Source of the DNA: Saccoglossus kowalevskii
Lineage: Eukaryota; Hemichordata; Enteropneusta; Harrimaniidae
Direction of reading: 5' to 3'
Length of the DNA: 29,361 nt
Assembly (NCBI RefSeq): GCF_000003605.2
Contig: NW_003128863.1
Coordinates: forward strand, 567,217 to 596,577
Shown: piece by piece, positions 1 through 13,100 of the stretch
Position numbering within the stretch: the stretch's first letter is position 1
Layout of the letters: the number at the start of each line of letters is the position of its first letter
Notes under the pieces: model-generated
What the model was told of the DNA's origin: nothing
Database searches by the model: none
What the model saw: only the letters and a program-made list of their open reading frames with translations
Program-made: the position numbers and the translations under genes

Positions 1-615
1 CAGTTTTTAAATGAAAGTGATGTTTGCAATTCTTTCTTTTTCCAGTTAGAGAAAAAGGAGGGGACCAAGAAGGCGATCTTTCAGTTAAGGAACCAGGATA
101 ACACTCTTACTGAAAATCAAACTGAAATATGGAAAATCATACACACCTTTTACAATAACCTGTATACACCTGATAACATTGACATTGAAGCTCAAAATAG
201 CCTCCTTGAAGGGCTACCGAAACTAAATGAAACAGATCGTGATGACCTTGACAAACCAATCACGTTTGCCACGGTCAAACTGCTTCCCCATGGGCGTAAT
301 CCCGGTATCGACGGAACACCAAACGAATTTTACCAAACGCTTTGGCATATCATTAGAGGTGATCTGTGCGATGTATTTACTGCTGCCACAAACGAAAATG
401 TGCTCCCCCTATCCTGCACAAGGGCCGTGGTCACTCTTCTCTCTAAAAAAGGTGACGTTACCAACGTAAAACACTGGCTACCTGTGAGTCTCTTATGTAG
501 CGATTACAAAATGTTCACTAAATCGCTTGCATTGCGTTTGCGCGGTGTTTTAGGCAGCATTATTCATCCAGACCAAACCTGCAGCATACCAAACAGGCAT
601 ATTCATGTCACCGGC
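1..615 (+). mobile_element. Tx1/L1-like LINE ORF2 fragment (start of reverse transcriptase)
   Basis: Frame +1 is open from base 1. It reads the segment between endonuclease and reverse transcriptase (SFFFQLEKKEGTKKAIFQL), then RT motifs NPGIDGTPNEFYQTLW, TRAVVTLLSKKGDVTNVKHW, VSLLCSDYKMFTKSLALRL and IIHPDQTCSIPNRHI. These are typical of the Tx1 group of the L1 clade. The RT match stops near 615 before the catalytic YADD block, so it is a 3'-truncated, dead fragment. It probably continues beyond the left edge. Confidence 0.88.
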
Positions 616-956
616 CTGCCTACGGGGTTCCAAGGTGTTTTTGTACTGATACGTGATCGTCTTTTATTTTATTTTACCCGTGAACCAAAAAGCATAATAT
701 ATTATAATATAATATAATATGTCTGAGAATAACCATGGCCGTTCTATTTTATTGTGAGTCCAAGTAAATCAGTGATGTTTACATGGTTTGATAACGATAA
801 ATGCAAAACTATTCTAACCACGTTCTAATGATGTATGTACAATGCGTTATATGGGCTAATTTGAATTATTACTGAAGTTGTTACTATATTTGAGAACAAT
901 AGGGACGTATGTATTGTAAATAATCTAGGTATTAAAACAAGTAATTATTGACCCAC
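616..956. other. Gap left of exon 28
   Basis: AT-rich sequence with a short TAATA run around 696-720. It is the start of the next intron of the gene, plus the edge of the LINE insertion. Nothing else is supported. Confidence 0.5.
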
Positions 957-1133
957 CTGAAATGCAAAGTTTGTCATTGTCTGTACCCCAAACCGCGTTT
1001 TTCTCACAGACAACCTCATCTGTAGTTTGGGACACATATCCTTCATCACATGTAATAGCACACTTAGAACCCTGTGTATTACTACAAGGCTGCTTCACAC
1101 TACCATGTGCAAATACGGTGGGACACGTACCGT
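957..1133 (-). CDS. Exon 28 (module B): CCP/sushi domain 2, last exon seen
   Basis: 177 bases, phase 1-1, residues 1728-1786. [39 protein letters not shown] and a final LCIS. Six cysteines with the conserved Trp. The donor G|GTGGGT leaves phase 1, so the gene goes on past the left edge: more modules, a membrane anchor or a tail. No acceptable next exon is seen at 1-956. Confidence 0.91.
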
Positions 1134-4100
1134 CTGAAAAAATAAATGAAAGAGTCCCCACTAAATATATAGTGACGATCGAACAACTAGAATAGAATGG
1201 TGTATGAGAGTATACAAAAACATTAAATCTAATGTGGTTTTCGGCAATATTATATCGTATTATTATGCATATCAAACACGTGAAACACGTGTCAATCGTA
1301 GAATGCATTTAAGAAACCAAACACTGACCTCGATTACAAAGTGATTCGGTAGGTATATTCCATTCACCATTTTCTTGGCACATAACAGATTGTTTGGTTG
1401 TTGCAAAATAACCCGCGTCACAGCTGTATATGCAACTATTACCGTCTCTGTTGTCACATGCACCTAGTACACTACCACCATTAAACGTTAGGGGACACCT
1501 ATAAACTGTAATAAAACGGACAATTTTACAATAATCATTCTAACATTGGTATCTGTATCATAGAATAGACGAATCAGCGTCACATTTGGGTGAAGGATTT
1601 TGCAAAATAGAGCAGTATTATCACATTGAATGACGTAATGATGTTAGTTATAGCCTCATACCTGTTAGACATTCAGGGATATCTTCGGAACATAGACATT
1701 CAGTACCATGAATTGTGTTTATACAAATACCTCCACATGTACCATACAAATCGCATGGCGCTGAAATAGAATACAATTTTACGCACATAAACATTACATG
1801 TAGTGGGAATTTGTGAACTTATACCCAAAAGTGGTTGGATAATGGAAATATAGTTATGTTGAATAAACTGCTATTTTAACTAAAAGAATACACGCGAATG
1901 ACCTCATATGACATTGGGGCAACAACGTCGTTAAGCTTTAGAGCGGTGAACAATAATCCAGATACCTGGAAAGTAGATAGAACGGCCCTCTTCAATGTTA
2001 TGATACAGTAATTACAGATATATACTACCACTGCAGGGACATATTGTTTATATGTGTATACTGGAAACATCACAGTTAAAACTCAATATTGTACAAGTAA
2101 ATAACGTGTTCTTCTTTAATATTAAGCGATTGTGTGCGTGTACACTTCTTGTAGTATTCCTCGGTGTGCTGTCATGATTTATATTTCTGCTTGTTGGTAG
2201 TTGCCATGACATTCACTGATAACTGCTGGCTACTTAAGGCCAGATGGCAGGACTGGCTGAGATCTGTCGACACGTTCTCATGAGCTTGTTATTCTCAAGC
2301 TTATGCGGCATCTTGGAGGATATATGGTCAGAGTCCAGAAAGAATGATGTGTATATTAAATGTCAAATGTGGAATGTTATTGCAATATCGTTGGCGCCTA
2401 TAAATATAAACTACGTTGACACTATGATAGTAGTTTTCCTAATGCAGTAACAATTAATCAATTGTGTTATGACGTGTAAAACTTTCGGGTGATTGGCTGT
2501 TTGATTGGAGGCAACGCCTTGCAGATTTGATACTTCCTTGTAATTGGCTAAGAAGTTGAGGAGTTAATAAAGTGATTTGAAGCTGTCTTGGCGAACGAGT
2601 ACGAGGCAGTAGGAGAATCGGAGGTGACACGAATTGAGCTTCTGTGTTTTTTGTTAATCCAACGTGGAGAACATTCGAATCTCGGGTACCTAAGTGAAGG
2701 GTTTCAAGACATCAAATTTACCCATTACAGTGCACCTAAAACTATCAATTTTTAATTATTCGGAAACCGAAAAAAAAAACGCTTTATCAAAAGTGTGGAG
2801 GGACTATTTTACTGACAAAAAAAATACTCACCGTTGGACAAGGGTTGTATGCTTTTGTGAAAGAATGTAAGTGCTGTTATCTTCGATTCAACATAAATTG
2901 ATCGGATGTGATCATGACTTCCAATTTCATATATGCTAATTTTCTTGGCGTCGTACCTCGCAACAAATAGGAAGTCCTAACAATGATAATGAAATTAGAA
3001 GACAAATCGTTAGGGTTATAACAAAAAACTCACAATTACGTACATTACTGGCGAAATGCTGTGATAATTAGTGAACTATAACCTGAAGAAAATATTACAG
3101 ATTTTATAAATATGCTTTTATATCTAGTTTAGTTGACTTCACCATATTTTCTTATATTATCATTGTGCCGCAATCCAGACGATAATCACACAGCTCTTAC
3201 CTGAAATATTGTCAGTCCTGAGAATTCTGTTTTATCCTCAGACGTATAAAAAATAAAATTTTCTCTATTATTTCCATCAAAGTCAACTGATATAATTTTC
3301 TTTTCTCCATCATCTGCCCAGTATATTCTACATTGAACAAATCATATATTATTTTCACAAGATCAATAACACGATTAACTCGGTTTATAAAGTACAGATG
3401 CAATAATCTATAACGATCTAATCCGTATATTATATGTTTAGCATGGATGCTCGTGTACAGCACCAAATCGTATATTTTACGTTACGACGCGTCTTCACCT
3501 CAGCAACGGCGCAATGTAAAAATGCAAGTAAATACAATCGCACAAATGGCGAGGGTAATACCTTGTCAAGTCAAAGTTAACATGTACAATCAATGCTCGA
3601 GTACGGCATCTAATCGCTAAGCTCTACGACGCGTATGCCCCTCAGTCACAGACGAGCATCTTCGCCAGCCATGGACCATTTATTTGGCCGAAACCTCAAC
3701 ATTAACCCTTGGCAGATTTCACCACGATTTACTGTATGTCGCACGCCCTCAAACGATTATAAGATTCACTTCGGCTAATTTGCATCACCCAATCAGAAAC
3801 GACACATTACTTGGTAAAATTTAGGTAAAATTAGAATTATGGAATATAGAAATGAATGTCAAAAAACGCTTAGTGCTTATTCTGAGGGAAACAATTCCTC
3901 TAAGTACAGTGTTGCAACAAAGACCGAATCGGGCAAGTCGAAATGTTAGCAGTTTGCACAAATATTTAGATATTCCACCGTCTTCATTCACTTGCCCATA
4001 AACAATTTTCAACGATGGAATAAGAAATTTCGGAAACGTGTCAACGAATATAGACCTTCTGCTTTTTCCTCAGTGTGAATCAGCGCAAAGCCCGGCGCAA

Positions 4101-7100
4101 AGCCTACACGTCGCCATTGTTTTTATATGTGCTGATTGGTGGCACCAACTCCTTGGCTCACCCAATCAAATGACTCGATTTAACTGCAGTGAAATACAGC
4201 TTTTCCTAACATGAAATGACTGGCTTTAGCGAAACCGTGCGATTCGGACGATGTCGGGTGAGCGAGCATCGGTTCAACTCACACATGTTTACTTTGTTTT
4301 GACATAGCATTTAACATGCCATACATTCGGTGTCAGTCACTTACTTTCCTTTCTATTTAAACAGCGACTATGAGTTTACAATTACTTTCTGAGCCCCAAA
4401 AAGGGATGCTTAAACCTCAAACAACTATTTATTGGTTGTCTGAGCTTAAACCTGCTTATTACGTGCAGCGATCGTGAACCCGTCCACGCCGTGGACATTT
4501 AGCTAGCCGATTCGGTGCCGTGCGTGAGCGTTGGTTTGCGTCACGCAAAGGTACGTGTTTACTTTGATTCAATTTACCTTGCGTGTTTTCGATTTTATTT
4601 AAATGGCACCTAGTACTTTAAAGTTACGTACATGTGAAGGTAATACGGAATAAGTTTAATAGATTGTCGACTGAATACCAAACAAATAACAGAAATGATC
4701 TTCATAGAGCCTACATATTATCCCAGACAACCAATATTATATATTCAACTACGAAATGTTTCTGAGGATTGTGCTATGTCATTTGAAAATAAATACTTTG
4801 ACTGTCTAACTTTATAGAGACACGCTTTTAAAACGATACTATGGCATACAACGAACAAATTATTTTTACCTGTCCTTGTTAAAGTCAATAGCAAGCTGTG
4901 TTGGATTAACTATCCCCTCAGAAGCGATCACTATTCGATGCCTTCCGTGTAGATCGGATCGCTCAATCAGGGGATATTCACCGCTGTTACTCCAAAATAG
5001 ATACCTGTGAAGTGAACAGATTATTACCTAGACATCACTCGGCAAAACCATCCTGCGCTATATGTCGTCACCATCAAAATCCTCATGAACATTCAGAGCC
5101 AATGTTTAGGTTTCATTGTTGCATAGTTATGGCCGGAAATGTGTTTGGTGATCCTGTGACATTGTCATATGACTCAAAGAGATGGTCAGGTCGTGCGAAT
5201 CAAATCGCATGTAGAATTTAGAAATATAGATTATAAAGGCGATACACATTTATCATTTGGAGATATATTATGAACATATATTGTTATTGTGGATGGGTCT
5301 TGCGGGTACATACGTTGAAAGTTTAAATGTACTAATAGTTATTTGCTCTTTGAATGTATATTGCAATTAAAAACATACACAAACATATACTGTGACAATA
5401 ACCTTTGATCACACCTTAAAATGTGGCTAAGTATTGAAGTGAAATGAGAAATACGTGTGCCTAGATTATAGAGACTGATTAACTGGCAAAAATGCATAGT
5501 ACACATTGCGACCTTTGCTCTAAACATATAACCAGGTTTTGTGAAGGCCCAAACTATTCCATATGTAGGAATGGGCATGGAGGTGAAAAAAAACCTCCAT
5601 GAGCTGAGCAAACATAAAAAAAAATGCACTAGGATCTTGAACTTTGACCTATTGTCCCAGCTCCCGTGAGTAGCATGGGGAACTTATATACGAATTTTAA
5701 AGGCCTGGCTGTTTTTTTCTATTGTAGATATATACTAAACATAAACAAAATGTTGGATCCAAAATACAGTCACGTCTGTGGTGTATTTAACCTCTGTTTC
5801 ACTTTCAATCAACAATTTTATCAAATCATTGTGAAACATCTACGGGTAGAGAGCGGAAGGTGGACATCGGGTGACAGGATGTACCAGACAAATTATGTCT
5901 ACTTAATTTGCGGGTGTTTCTGTTATACAAACCAGTTAGTTTTGAGGTTTGGTGCCAAAGAGAAATAAAACTGTTTTGAGATGCTGTTAATTCAAATATT
6001 GTAGTTAATGTATATCGACAGTGGACGGCTGCAATGCATATAAAGTAGAAATTCCTGAAAACTGAGAAACTGGTTTTCTTGACTGCATTCAGGAATGCAT
6101 TTTGGATTTTACGAGTATCTAAAACTTTTAATAAGTTTTCTGAGTGCTATCTACGAAAAGGTCATCGAGTCAGGAGTCTTGACAAATTGAATTTACATTT
6201 GAAAAGAAAATTTTACATTCCATAGATTAAAAACTGTGTGTGAAGAAATTCTACCATTCTATCTTTTGGAATTATTTTGATCCGGAAAGTTATCGTAGTG
6301 TAAAAACTAGAATTTTGGAACCCTATCATCGCTTTCAGTCCAGAAAAACAAAATCATATAAGATTGGTATTGGCAATATGAGATCGTCAGCAAAAACACC
6401 CCGCACTCCTGCGCCACATTGCTTCGATCGAATCAATAACAATTCATTTCACATGAATTTAAAAAGTGGCAAACTATCTGAAGCAAGCACAGCATCACAG
6501 TTCAGCGCTCAATTCATAAACCACTGCATATAAAATACTTACATTTTTGTTGCATGGACTGCTATTGCCTTTGCCTCTGGTGTATCTTGTGACACCAAGG
6601 TAGCCACGTGGTCTCCAAGCAGTGTGGCTACGTTAATAGAAGATTGTGTGTCGGTGATCAACGTCCAGTATAAATTTGATCCAATCCAGTCAACTGATAG
6701 ATCTGTTATTTTAAAAGAAAATATTGTTATTACCGATATTTATAACAAACATTTGATTATGCTAGGGATACCTGGGTAAGCTTAAGGTAGCAACAGGGGA
6801 ATTCTGGTCAAATGTTCATGTTTTTTTTTAATAATTGGTATATCACTTTCTTTTAGTGTATTCTTTCAGTACAACTAATAAAAAAAGTATTTTAACCCAT
6901 GAGTGAAAGAAACGGATCCGATTGAGTGGGTACAGCCGAAAATTAAATCCTGTTTCAGATGATTTAGAAGAAGCAACTTTTGTACGGAGAAGATTGATTT
7001 GTATAGTGACAGCGACACTGTCATTTTCATTGACGAAGAAGCACGCTAATTTAATTGTCTTAAATATATCTGCTTCCTGGGATTTCTCTTATAACTGACG

Positions 7101-10100
7101 TCCGTCTATTTGTGTCATTTACGAATTGACTGTTCAGTCATTTTTGTGGCTTGGCCAATTACTTTCAAACTTGACACGCTAGTCAGGCCTGTACTCTAAT
7201 TAAATAGAAGAAAACTGAAAAAATATTGATCCCTGGCCACAGCCGAAAACTTCTTTTCTACCTTCGCGAGGAATTCATCTCCTCCAATAAATCTATAAAA
7301 AAATCTCGAAAATGTCTCATTCTACTCTGCTTAAATATGTGGCCAAACTTACTTTTCTGGTAACTATTTGTTGTTGACAAGCAAGAATTCGAGGTAACAT
7401 TTTCGTCAGAATTGGAATCAGGATAAACAAATTATTATCCCGGTGGATAGCTCACGGGCATGTATATGTAATGTGTAATATTGAGAAAAAAATTAGAGCG
7501 CCATCAAACAGTGGTTTGTAGTTTCGTCATAAATGGTACCCTAAAATGAATTATTGACGTAAAACACGTTCAAGACACATATGAGTCTAAACAGCAGACA
7601 TCATACTCTATAACATTAAAATAAACATTCAAACATGAAGACACGCTCTGTTTCTTCTATTCGCACGGGCGAGAAGTGTATCTTCATCTTCGCCAGCCAA
7701 GGAACATTTATTCGGCCGAAGCCTCAACATTAATCATTGGCAGATTTCACCACGATTTACTGTATGTCGCACGCCCTCAAACGATTATAAGATTTACTTC
7801 GGCTCATTTGCATCACCCAATCAGAACTCGCGACAGAAATTATACATTGCTCGGTAAAATTACAATGGCGGAATCAAATAAACGTGTTGCTGGCTTTCTC
7901 TCTGAACGAGCTTACTGATCATCAAAAGAAAGTGCTTAGTGCTGTATCTGAGAAAAATTACGCGTTTGTTGCAAACACAGTTTCTCGACTGTGTTGCAAT
8001 GAAGACCTAATCGGGCAAGCCGATATGTTATCAGTTTCGACAGTTTTGCTAGTTTACTAAAACATAGTTAGCACAAATATTTAGACATTCCATCTTCCTC
8101 ATTCATTTGCCCACAATTTTCAAAGTTGGGATAAGAAATTTTGGAAACACGACAACGAATATAGACCTTTTGTTCTTGACTCCCAGGGAAACAGTGCCTA
8201 CACGTCGCCATTGTTTTTTAATCTGTGACGAGCTCCCCGATCTTCACATTTATGATACACATTTCTAAAATGAAATTATTAAACATCAATGAAATAATGC
8301 ATTAAGTACAATTGTGCTTTCAACATATTATATCAGAAAATTTGGATCAATGTGTAACTTTTGAATATTATTCTACAAAAAGGGTTGTGCAGTAAGCGTC
8401 TTCCAGTACACTTAAAACTAATATCAATAGCGTGATGAATCAATATTAGAATACAAATCAACAAAGTTTCTTCGATAACTTCAATATTTACATAATCTAT
8501 TCCACTTTTTATCTTTTTGTTTCGTTTTGTTTTTTGTAATTTGTCAAAATATTATTAGTAGCTCAATCTAATTTACGTACGGTCGAAAATCTGGGGTCGC
8601 TATCGAGTATCAACACAGAAGATAAGTATGTGACTTGTGAGTATAATGTGTACTTTATAATGCGGTTAGATCACGAACTTATGACACTACATACCGGATA
8701 CCTGTCCTCCCAGTATGATATCCTGCCAGTGATTATTATCATATCTCAGCCGCGCTCGTTGAATACCTCCATGCTCTTCCGAATGTACAAATATATATTC
8801 TGCATACACGTCGAAGTCCAAGGTGTTCACAGTGAAGTCGGTAAAACATGATACCGTGAATGTCTCTGGTAAGTGTTCATGCCCTATATTGGCGGGGATC
8901 TGGCACAAGTAACCGCCCTCTGCGGAGAACACCAGCTCATGGTCGAGTATAATAGACTCATCTGTGCAGAGAAAGTTATTTTGTGTGGAAGTGGCGCATA
9001 GATAATGATAATCCAGGAAAGATGACGATGACGATAAAATAATCATGACATATTCACCAGGACAACAATATATACGAAAGTGAATATCCGACATGTCAAA
9101 GTGAACATGATATGAACACGTGTATTATAGAGTTGTGATAATCTATGTGATTTGATATAGAGATAATAAAACATACCTTCCTCGCACCTACGTCTGTCAC
9201 TTTTCAACTTGTAACCATGGTTACACAGACATTTGTATCCATTTGGATCACCAACACATATATGGGAGCAAGGGGAACTGCTACACGCAACTATTACAAG
9301 AACAAAAACAACTAAAATTACTGCCGGTAAAACAGTGATTGAAAAAAAAACATACGTCGAATAAGACAATAGTATTAAATAACATTTGTAGTTAAACTTG
9401 ATAAGTAAATCCAAATACAAGCTGCCGTAAAATTACATGTTGTAGCGCTCGCCTGGATTGTATGCTATCACATAGATTCGGGTCAAATTGAAAAACTGCT
9501 AGATAACATGTCAAATTAATATATTTTCATTTATGTAGTTATATAATTGCAATAAATACAATAAGGTAACAGTTCTCATTATATTTAACGGGATAATCGT
9601 ATTATCATGTGCTCAGTGACATGCTCCATGAAAGCGTCATTTGGCCCTCCTAGACTCCTAGACTCTAATTACATAACTGAAATAAATCAGCGAATAAAAT
9701 GCAATATGTTTGACAAATTGTCTACATGAAGTCGATCAAGTATATCACGGGTGGGATCTCACGTGATCTGACACTACAGGACGAAAAACACGATATGAAT
9801 TTTCTTGGTACATCTTGATATTGTTTTCTACCAGTATTTTATCTGCATTTTAATGTGTAAAACACACAATGATAACATGGCCATGAATGTGTGTTTTTGC
9901 CGATGATGGCGCGATCACAATGGGTTTCGTTTTCTTTATGAGACGGCGGTCGACGTGCCATACATGTGCGACATTATTCTTGAAAAAAACTGGCGCCTCT
10001 ACTACGCTTGCGCCGCGCCGCTGATGGTGGTTACGGGACAAAGGTAGCGGATCGAAATTTACCTACGTGAATTTTGGTCACTGCGAAACAGTCAAAGTTA

Positions 10101-13100
10101 TTTCCGCACATTCCACATGTAAAGCATGCATGGCGCGACGTCCACCTCAAGTTCCACATCATGATTTTAGTTCAGGATCAGAGTTGGCTCTACAAATACG
10201 TCAAATCGTCAAATAACTGAAACTTTTCTATAAATGGTATTTGTTACCGTGAAGTAATAACCGAGATTGTTTCAACATGAAAGGGACAATAGCTTTCTCA
10301 ATTCTACTGGTTTATTATATATTTCATGATTTGATTTTCTTTTTCTAATCCCCTGACAACTTGCTGGATATTCAGTGATGAGCACTGTGTGACCGCTTTC
10401 TCGTTGAACGGCGTTTTTTTTAAATGTCATTGCTATTTTGCGCATGATATGTTTGACGGGTTTCAATCACTGTGAAAAAATAATGACTTACAGTCTTCTA
10501 TTGGTTGCCTCGCCTCATCAAAGTAAACAAGTCCATTGGGGTCGTAGCTGGTACTGACTTGAAGGACATCCTTACTCGTATCGAATGGCACTAGGTGGAC
10601 CAAGTCGTGTTCTCGGTCACTTGCAAAAAAACCGAAATTCTAGAGAAAAGGTACAATTATTTTTTTATGCGAATCATGGCATGTTGCGGGCGTTGTCGGG
10701 GGACATATATCGCAACAAGTAAATGCATAATTTGAAAGTCATGCCTTTCTTGTTTGGGATGTCAACAGAACTGATTGTCATCTACTGCATATTAAACCAT
10801 GGATACAGACATACATTACTTACATAGTCGATATCCAGGCTAAATATCTGGCCAAAAGTATCTGGCTCGTTAACAACCACCTGTGGAGTCAACGTGCCCG
10901 CGTTCAGTGTGAGTCGCATGATTTTCTTGTTCTTCTCGTCCGACCAATACAACCTGCGTAAAATAATATCATCCATTGAGTCTGCAACTAGCTGTATAGT
11001 AACATACATACTACGATAACATGGGAGTGTGTCGGTAGATCAATACTTCATAAAAGTTCACCTCGCCAAGGATGTGTTTAAACGGTAGTCAGTGTATTTT
11101 GTTATAGCGCTATAGCCGAGATGCATTAAATCATAATATTCTTTAAATCGTTTCAATGTTTAATCGCAGTGGACTAGATACGAACGTATTCGTCCTTTTC
11201 GAATTACTTACACATTGCTACGCATATCGAGTGTCAATCCGACCGGAGTTCCCAACATGTCACTTCCGACGTCCGCCTCTGCGACCAATACGATTCTACC
11301 TTCCCCAGATAACGTGGATTGCTCAATTTTGTTGTCATCGCCCCAGTCGCACCAGTAAAGATACCTACAAATAAATAGAGGAATTAGACATGGATTAATA
11401 TAATGAAATATATTCCTGCTGATAGACTGAAGAAGATATGTTATTCTCTGTACGTTTTTTTAATTATTATTATTTATTCAAAATGCCGAGAAGCAGCCAT
11501 GATGAAGGAGGCGACCGGCAATTGCACTAACAAACAACATATTTTAGACTTCCGGACGAAGAGGGCGCTCATCGTTTTCACTGTCAAACATCGTTAGTAG
11601 ATCTGTTAGTATGCAGCGTTGCTTGAACTCATTTCAAATTGAGCAGTTCCTGATCTATAAATAGATTCGTGTGTGCACTGCGTATAATAAGTGTCTGGAC
11701 ACGCGTTTTTAAGGTGTAGTACTCCCATTGTTGAGTCCTTTGTTTATACCTTAGGCGGTCATTCGATTCAACGGGTAAAACCGACGAGGAAAACAATGCT
11801 TGCACTGTCACATGAGAACAGACCCTGCTGCGGGAGCAACGTATGTCGTATTTCACAAGAGACTGTCAGACTGTGTAGGAGCACGTCAACTCATGTGAAT
11901 GTTTTCGTTACAGTGAGAGTTTCGACTGTAGCCGTGTAATTGTTTAGTCGAGTGTATTGAACAAACATTAACGTTCACGTTGTTTGAATATAACCAGTAT
12001 ATAGACTGTGTTTGAACATTGTAAAATACCCCGATAAAGAATACTTCCATTAAATGTATGTTATTCCACTGATACTTAGTTTACAATATCGCAAACTCTC
12101 TAACACGCGTCAAAATGCTGTTGACGTGTTTTTGGCCCTGGAACTAGCATTTTATAGATTTGGATACGCTGAGTCATAGTGTAAATACCCTGATCACGCA
12201 TAGTCGTAGACAAAGCTGTTCTCAGCAACAGTTTCGACACTACCAGAATGGTGCCTTGGGGTGGGTGTGGCTATTAGAAACTAGGAGAAGTTAAAACAGT
12301 TTCTATTGTGCAAATAGTTTGTTTTTCCATGCCTAGTTTTGAACTACAGTTTAGTTTAGGGTGATGTAACAGAACTGTAAATTTAGTATGTGTGAATTTG
12401 TTTTATAAATATATATATATTTTCTTTAACTTCCCATATAGATTTGTTTTTCTTCATGAAAAAACGACACGTGTTTGTACATGACCCTGCCAGGCATGGT
12501 GATCCGTTGTGATCTTGGTTAACTTTCGCGATAGTTGCATGGACGTGAATATAAAAAGAGAACGTACGGACCCCAATAATTACTTGAACGTTTCCTGCTC
12601 AGTTAAAAACGTGGGCGTTACTTTATTTTTTCAGTATTTTTTCCCAGAACTTTGTAGAAAATGATAAAAACGCATTTTTTCAAAAAAAATCGAAACTTAA
12701 ATTACACACAAATTTTATGAGAATGAATGAACATTTAAAACAAACCGCCGCACATAGAACTATACGCTGGCAATCCTGGCATATGAAGATTTTTTTCAAT
12801 TCATTCAAAAGTTTATGTTATATAGCAGGTGACGTAAAGGGGCCATAGTTCACGACGATGCAAATATTAGTTGAAAGAGCTATAACATCCGTAAAACTTC
12901 GCCATCGCGATATGGTATACAACCACAGTCCCTCAGAGGGACTGTGATACAACCCATTCCGAGGTATTGCGTGATTTGCATACAGATATCTGCGGAATAT
13001 TCTCTCAAACATTCGATATCACATAACCGCCGCTAATAATGCATTTCTTTCATGTCGACAACATTAACAAAATATTAAAAAAATACTAGTATCTATTCAT

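Noticed and set aside
962-1195. Plus-strand frame opposite exon 28, and similar plus-strand frames opposite exons at 13345-13539 and 25149-25436
   Set aside because: Antisense shadows of well-supported CCP, propeller and pentraxin exons with no domain of their own.
4230-4300. GGTTCAACTC, like a tRNA B box or SINE head
   Set aside because: No matching A box at the right distance and no cloverleaf.
8695-8704. Earlier donor GTATCC for exon 21
   Set aside because: It would end the exon in the wrong phase for exon 22; GTATGT at 8694 gives phase 1 and matches module A.
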